A DNA stretch of 21,084 nt from NCBI GenBank assembly GCA_027596945.1, contig JADGJH010000321.1:1-21084 (forward strand), read 5' to 3'. Shown piece after piece: positions 18,991-21,084 of the stretch. The translations under genes and the position numbers were made by a program. Within the stretch, counting starts at the first letter, position 1, and each line of letters starts with the position of its first letter. The DNA is from Physocladia obscura (taxonomy: Eukaryota > Chytridiomycota > Chytridiomycetes > Chytridiales > Chytriomycetaceae). The notes below the pieces were generated by a model. That model was given only the letters and a program-made list of their open reading frames with translations. It made no database searches and was not told the DNA's origin.

Positions 18991-20382
18991 TCAAATCCAT
19001 ACAGGCTGTTGCTGTAAAAAACCGTGTTGAAATGACAGTGGTTGCATATGTTGCATAAAAATCTGCTGTTGATTGAAATGGTTAAGTTGTAAAAGATGCA
19101 ACTGTTTTTCTTGTTGCAGCCGCTGCTGCTCAAGTTGATGAAGCTGTGGTTGTTGCTGAACAAACAAACGTCCTTGCTGTTCTTGTGGTTGCTGGAGCTG
19201 TTGCTGTCGTCTATGATGCATTTTAAAATTCTGAATGCGTACTGGAGAGTCACGTGATTCTGGCATAATGAAAAACGAATCTGTCGAATTTGGATCGTAG
19301 CAATTTGAAAATTGTGGTTGAACCTGTTGCGACTGTAACACCATTTGAGAGTTTTGCATCACATCGTCTCCCGAAAACTTTGGGGATGGCATTGAGTGGT
19401 AATTAACTTGACCGCTGCTGATATTACTGTTACTGCTGTAGCTGTTGATGGAAATTTGATTCAAACGGGCAGATTCAGCACCATTAATGGTAGCATCTGC
19501 CAAAGCCGAGGGGGCAACGGTAACAGAATCAGTGAAAAAAGGAACCCGTTTTTTCCCGTATTTTTTGACAAAAAGACCACACGCATTACACAGCGGATGT
19601 TTCTTGTCATGCGTGCGGCGCCAGAAGGGGGTGCTGGTAGCCCCACAGTCATAACAAACAAGGTTTTTCGCTTGTTCTCGCAGTTTTTTCGCAAGCGCTT
19701 TTGCCTTGCGCTTTTCAGCCATCGTATCAATGCTACGCAAAGTCGATTTTATTAGCTGTTTTTTGCGTTGAGTTTTGGAAAGTTGGTTGCCGTCATAGGT
19801 GGGAAACGGCAAAAAATCTTGGGGTGGTGTTACAGCATGCAACGGCGAAAGCAGTGGCGAATGTTGTGGGGTTCCGTTGATCGAGATTTGAACAAGCTGC
19901 TGCTGCTGCTGTTGCTGTTGCTGCTGGTATTGGTGTTGATGTTGATGTTGATATTGATGAAACTTAGGTTGCTGATCTTTAGATACTGGATCGTTGCACT
20001 GGAGCTGCTCGGTGAATCCTGCCGCGGGCACCTGAACGCGGTATTGAGGGCCATGCCCATGTGTCTGATGATCTTGAACGACTTGCACGTGGCTCTGAGC
20101 CCCCATAGCACCGCCCGAAAACAACCCACCAAAAGACGCCGCAGCCACCGCTGTCGCCGCCGCTGAATCGTCATATTCGCAGTCATAGCCGGAATCACGG
20201 TTGAACAGCCAATGCCCATGGATATTTGTGCTGTCCAACAGTCCGTACGAAAAGTGCAAACTGGGATCGGCGTTAACAATCTCGAACAGAGACAAATCTA
20301 CTGGTACGGCTCCGTTGTTCTGGATATTGTTGAAGCCGTCTGCTCCAGGGAAGTTCATTACTGGTAGTGGGACTGGGATCAT
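18991..20382 (-). CDS. GATA-type zinc-finger transcription factor
   Basis: This single-exon gene of 463 residues encodes a probable nuclear DNA-binding regulator. The one GATA finger is C243-x2-C246-x18-C265-x2-C268 (CYDCGATSTPFWRR, then CNACGLFVKKYG), with the basic tail KKRV. The 18-residue loop is the form found in a subset of fungal GATA factors; the 17-residue form is typical of animals and of fungal nitrogen regulators. A Lys/Arg-rich helix (about 206-239, KRKAKALAKKLREQAKN) precedes the finger and probably serves as nuclear signal or DNA contact. The N-terminal half has an Ala/Gly patch and HQ/poly-Q tracts. The C-terminal 90 residues are strongly Gln/His/Leu rich, like activation domains. 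No PAS domain is present, so it is not a complete white-collar-type photoreceptor. The target pathway (nitrogen, iron or light) cannot be assigned. The start is the first in-frame ATG. Confidence 0.9.
   Translation of the reverse strand: MIPVPLPVMNFPGADGFNNIQNNGAVPVDLSLFEIVNADPSLHFSYGLLDSTNIHGHWLFNRDSGYDCEYDDSAAATAVAAASFGGLFSGGAMGAQSHVQVVQDHQTHGHGPQYRVQVPAAGFTEQLQCNDPVSKDQQPKFHQYQHQHQHQYQQQQQQQQQQLVQISINGTPQHSPLLSPLHAVTPPQDFLPFPTYDGNQLSKTQRKKQLIKSTLRSIDTMAEKRKAKALAKKLREQAKNLVCYDCGATSTPFWRRTHDKKHPLCNACGLFVKKYGKKRVPFFTDSVTVAPSALADATINGAESARLNQISINSYSSNSNISSGQVNYHSMPSPKFSGDDVMQNSQMVLQSQQVQPQFSNCYDPNSTDSFFIMPESRDSPVRIQNFKMHHRRQQQLQQPQEQQGRLFVQQQPQLHQLEQQRLQQEKQLHLLQLNHFNQQQIFMQHMQPLSFQHGFLQQQPVWI
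19895..19962. repeat. CTG/CAG trinucleotide tract coding for poly-Gln and His-Gln repeats
   Basis: A run of ctg/ttg triplets is followed by tgttga-type hexamers. On the minus strand this encodes QHQHQHQYQ followed by ten Gln residues in the GATA factor (about 144-162). Mixed CAA/CAG codons should limit slippage somewhat. Confidence 0.75.
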
Positions 20383-20639
20383 TGTATGAAAGAAAAATTA
20401 AAGAATTTAAAATTAAAAAGGAGGGAAATTTACAGTGTCGGCAAAAAATTTTTGGTTTAAACAAAATTAATTCTCGTGATGCAACTAAGCCGAAATAGAT
20501 GTGTTTTTATCGCCGACTAACTCCCCATCTGTTAAATTGTTGCAGCATCTTTTGAGAATAATTCATACATAGTTTAAAAATTCACATCAGTTTCATGCTG
20601 CTTTACAGCGAGATTATCTAGTTCGAGTTCATAGTGATT

Positions 20640-20953
20640 TCATATTATTTCCTCGTCCGAACGCATTCCAACAAGAAAATCCATTTTATCAATGTTATCA
20701 AATGCCATCTGTTTTTCCGAATGCGGTTTTTTACTATTTTGTTCGAGTGTCTTTGAGACAAACGATGACGACTGAAAAATCTTTTCAAGCCCATCTGGAA
20801 AGAAGAAGAGCGCTTTATCGACAAGATGAAGCGAAGCTAAAAACGAGACAAAAAATAATAAAAAATAATCTTTATTGCTAGTTTTTGAGTGAATTTGAAA
20901 AATTGGAGTGATTTCACATGATGTGACATACATCTCAAGCAGCATTCAATAAT
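20640..20953 (-). CDS. Partial gene, last exons of an unrecognised protein
   Basis: I see the 3' end of a gene that continues past the right edge. The terminal exon 20836-20640 encodes about 65 residues ending in GMRSDEEII, with the hydrophobic stretch LHLVDKALFFFPDG at its start. A 95-nt intron (donor GTATGT at 20931, acceptor TTTTTAG) joins it in phase to a 22-nt exon, 20953-20932 (IIECCLR), which follows a good acceptor (CTTGCAG). Without that splice the frame reads open from an ATG at 20945 for 101 residues, so an unspliced short gene is the alternative. Upstream exons were not found in 20954-21084. The function is unknown. Confidence 0.45.
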
Positions 20954-21037
20954 CTGCAAGTTAATTTGAAAAAAAACAAATTTTAATTTTCAGAGTTATT
21001 CGATTCTCAAGAATGTATTGTCCTTATCCATTCAGTG

Positions 21038-21056
21038 GTCAGCTGACTAGCACGTG
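21038..21056. promoter_or_regulatory. Palindrome GTCAGCTGAC next to an E-box CACGTG
   Basis: A perfect 10-bp palindrome (21038-21047) is followed after three bases by CACGTG (21051-21056), the classical bHLH or Cbf1/Pho4-type site. Two dyad-symmetric E-box-like sites (CAGCTG and CACGTG) this close suggest a regulatory element. Its target gene would lie at or beyond the right edge. Confidence 0.3.
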
Positions 21057-21084
21057 ACTTATTCAGAAACGACCTCCAAGAAAT

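Noticed and set aside
19830..20279. Overlapping frames opposite or within the GATA gene, with long Leu or Asn/Ser runs
   Set aside because: They are translations of the CAG/CTG repeat in other frames.
1..21084. Search for CRISPR arrays, transposon ends, tRNA or rRNA genes and viral insertions
   Set aside because: No regularly spaced repeats, terminal inverted repeats, transposase or reverse-transcriptase motifs, or cloverleaf with conserved A/B boxes were seen by eye.

Overview
The window looks like a stretch of a zoosporic (chytrid-like) fungal nuclear genome. The evidence is a fungal-type RIM15 kinase with PAS and receiver domains, a CDC10-type septin, a fungal GATA factor, many short GT-AG introns (most 44-96 nt), very short intergenic gaps and long Ser/Asn/Gln-rich segments. 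The lineage is inferred from gene content only. I see no tRNA, rRNA, transposon or CRISPR array.

Layout from left to right: 1-978 is AT-rich and holds no gene. 979-4231 (-) is a 1063-residue low-complexity protein of unknown function in two exons. 4321-5698 (-) is a six-exon CDC10-like septin. 5731-6324 (+) is a four-exon mitochondrial inner-membrane peptidase (IMP1 type), divergent from the septin with 32 bp between start codons. 6336-8178 (+) is a roughly seven-exon IQ-motif helical protein that starts 11 bp after the IMP1 stop. 8195-17352 (-) is a ten-exon RIM15 homologue of 2866 residues that fills 43% of the window. 17374-18892 (-) is a two-exon MFS transporter whose stop lies 21 nt upstream of the RIM15 ATG, in the same frame. 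18991-20382 (-) is a single-exon GATA zinc-finger factor. 20640-20953 (-) holds the last exons of a gene that continues past the right edge.

I rebuilt exon structures by hand from splice signals and frame continuity. The septin, IMP1 and RIM15 models close exactly in frame across every junction and restore family motifs at the joins (HRDLKPDN, VVGRSGLGKST, MDIRMPIIDG). The genes do not form one pathway. RIM15 (nutrient and quiescence signalling) and the GATA factor are regulators, the septin acts in cytokinesis and cortex organisation, and IMP1 in mitochondrial protein maturation. The most notable traits are the compaction (stop codons overlapped by AATAAA, nested promoters, genes 11-32 bp apart), the very large RIM15 with an insertion inside its kinase domain, and an unrecognised IQ protein with a short motif present three times.
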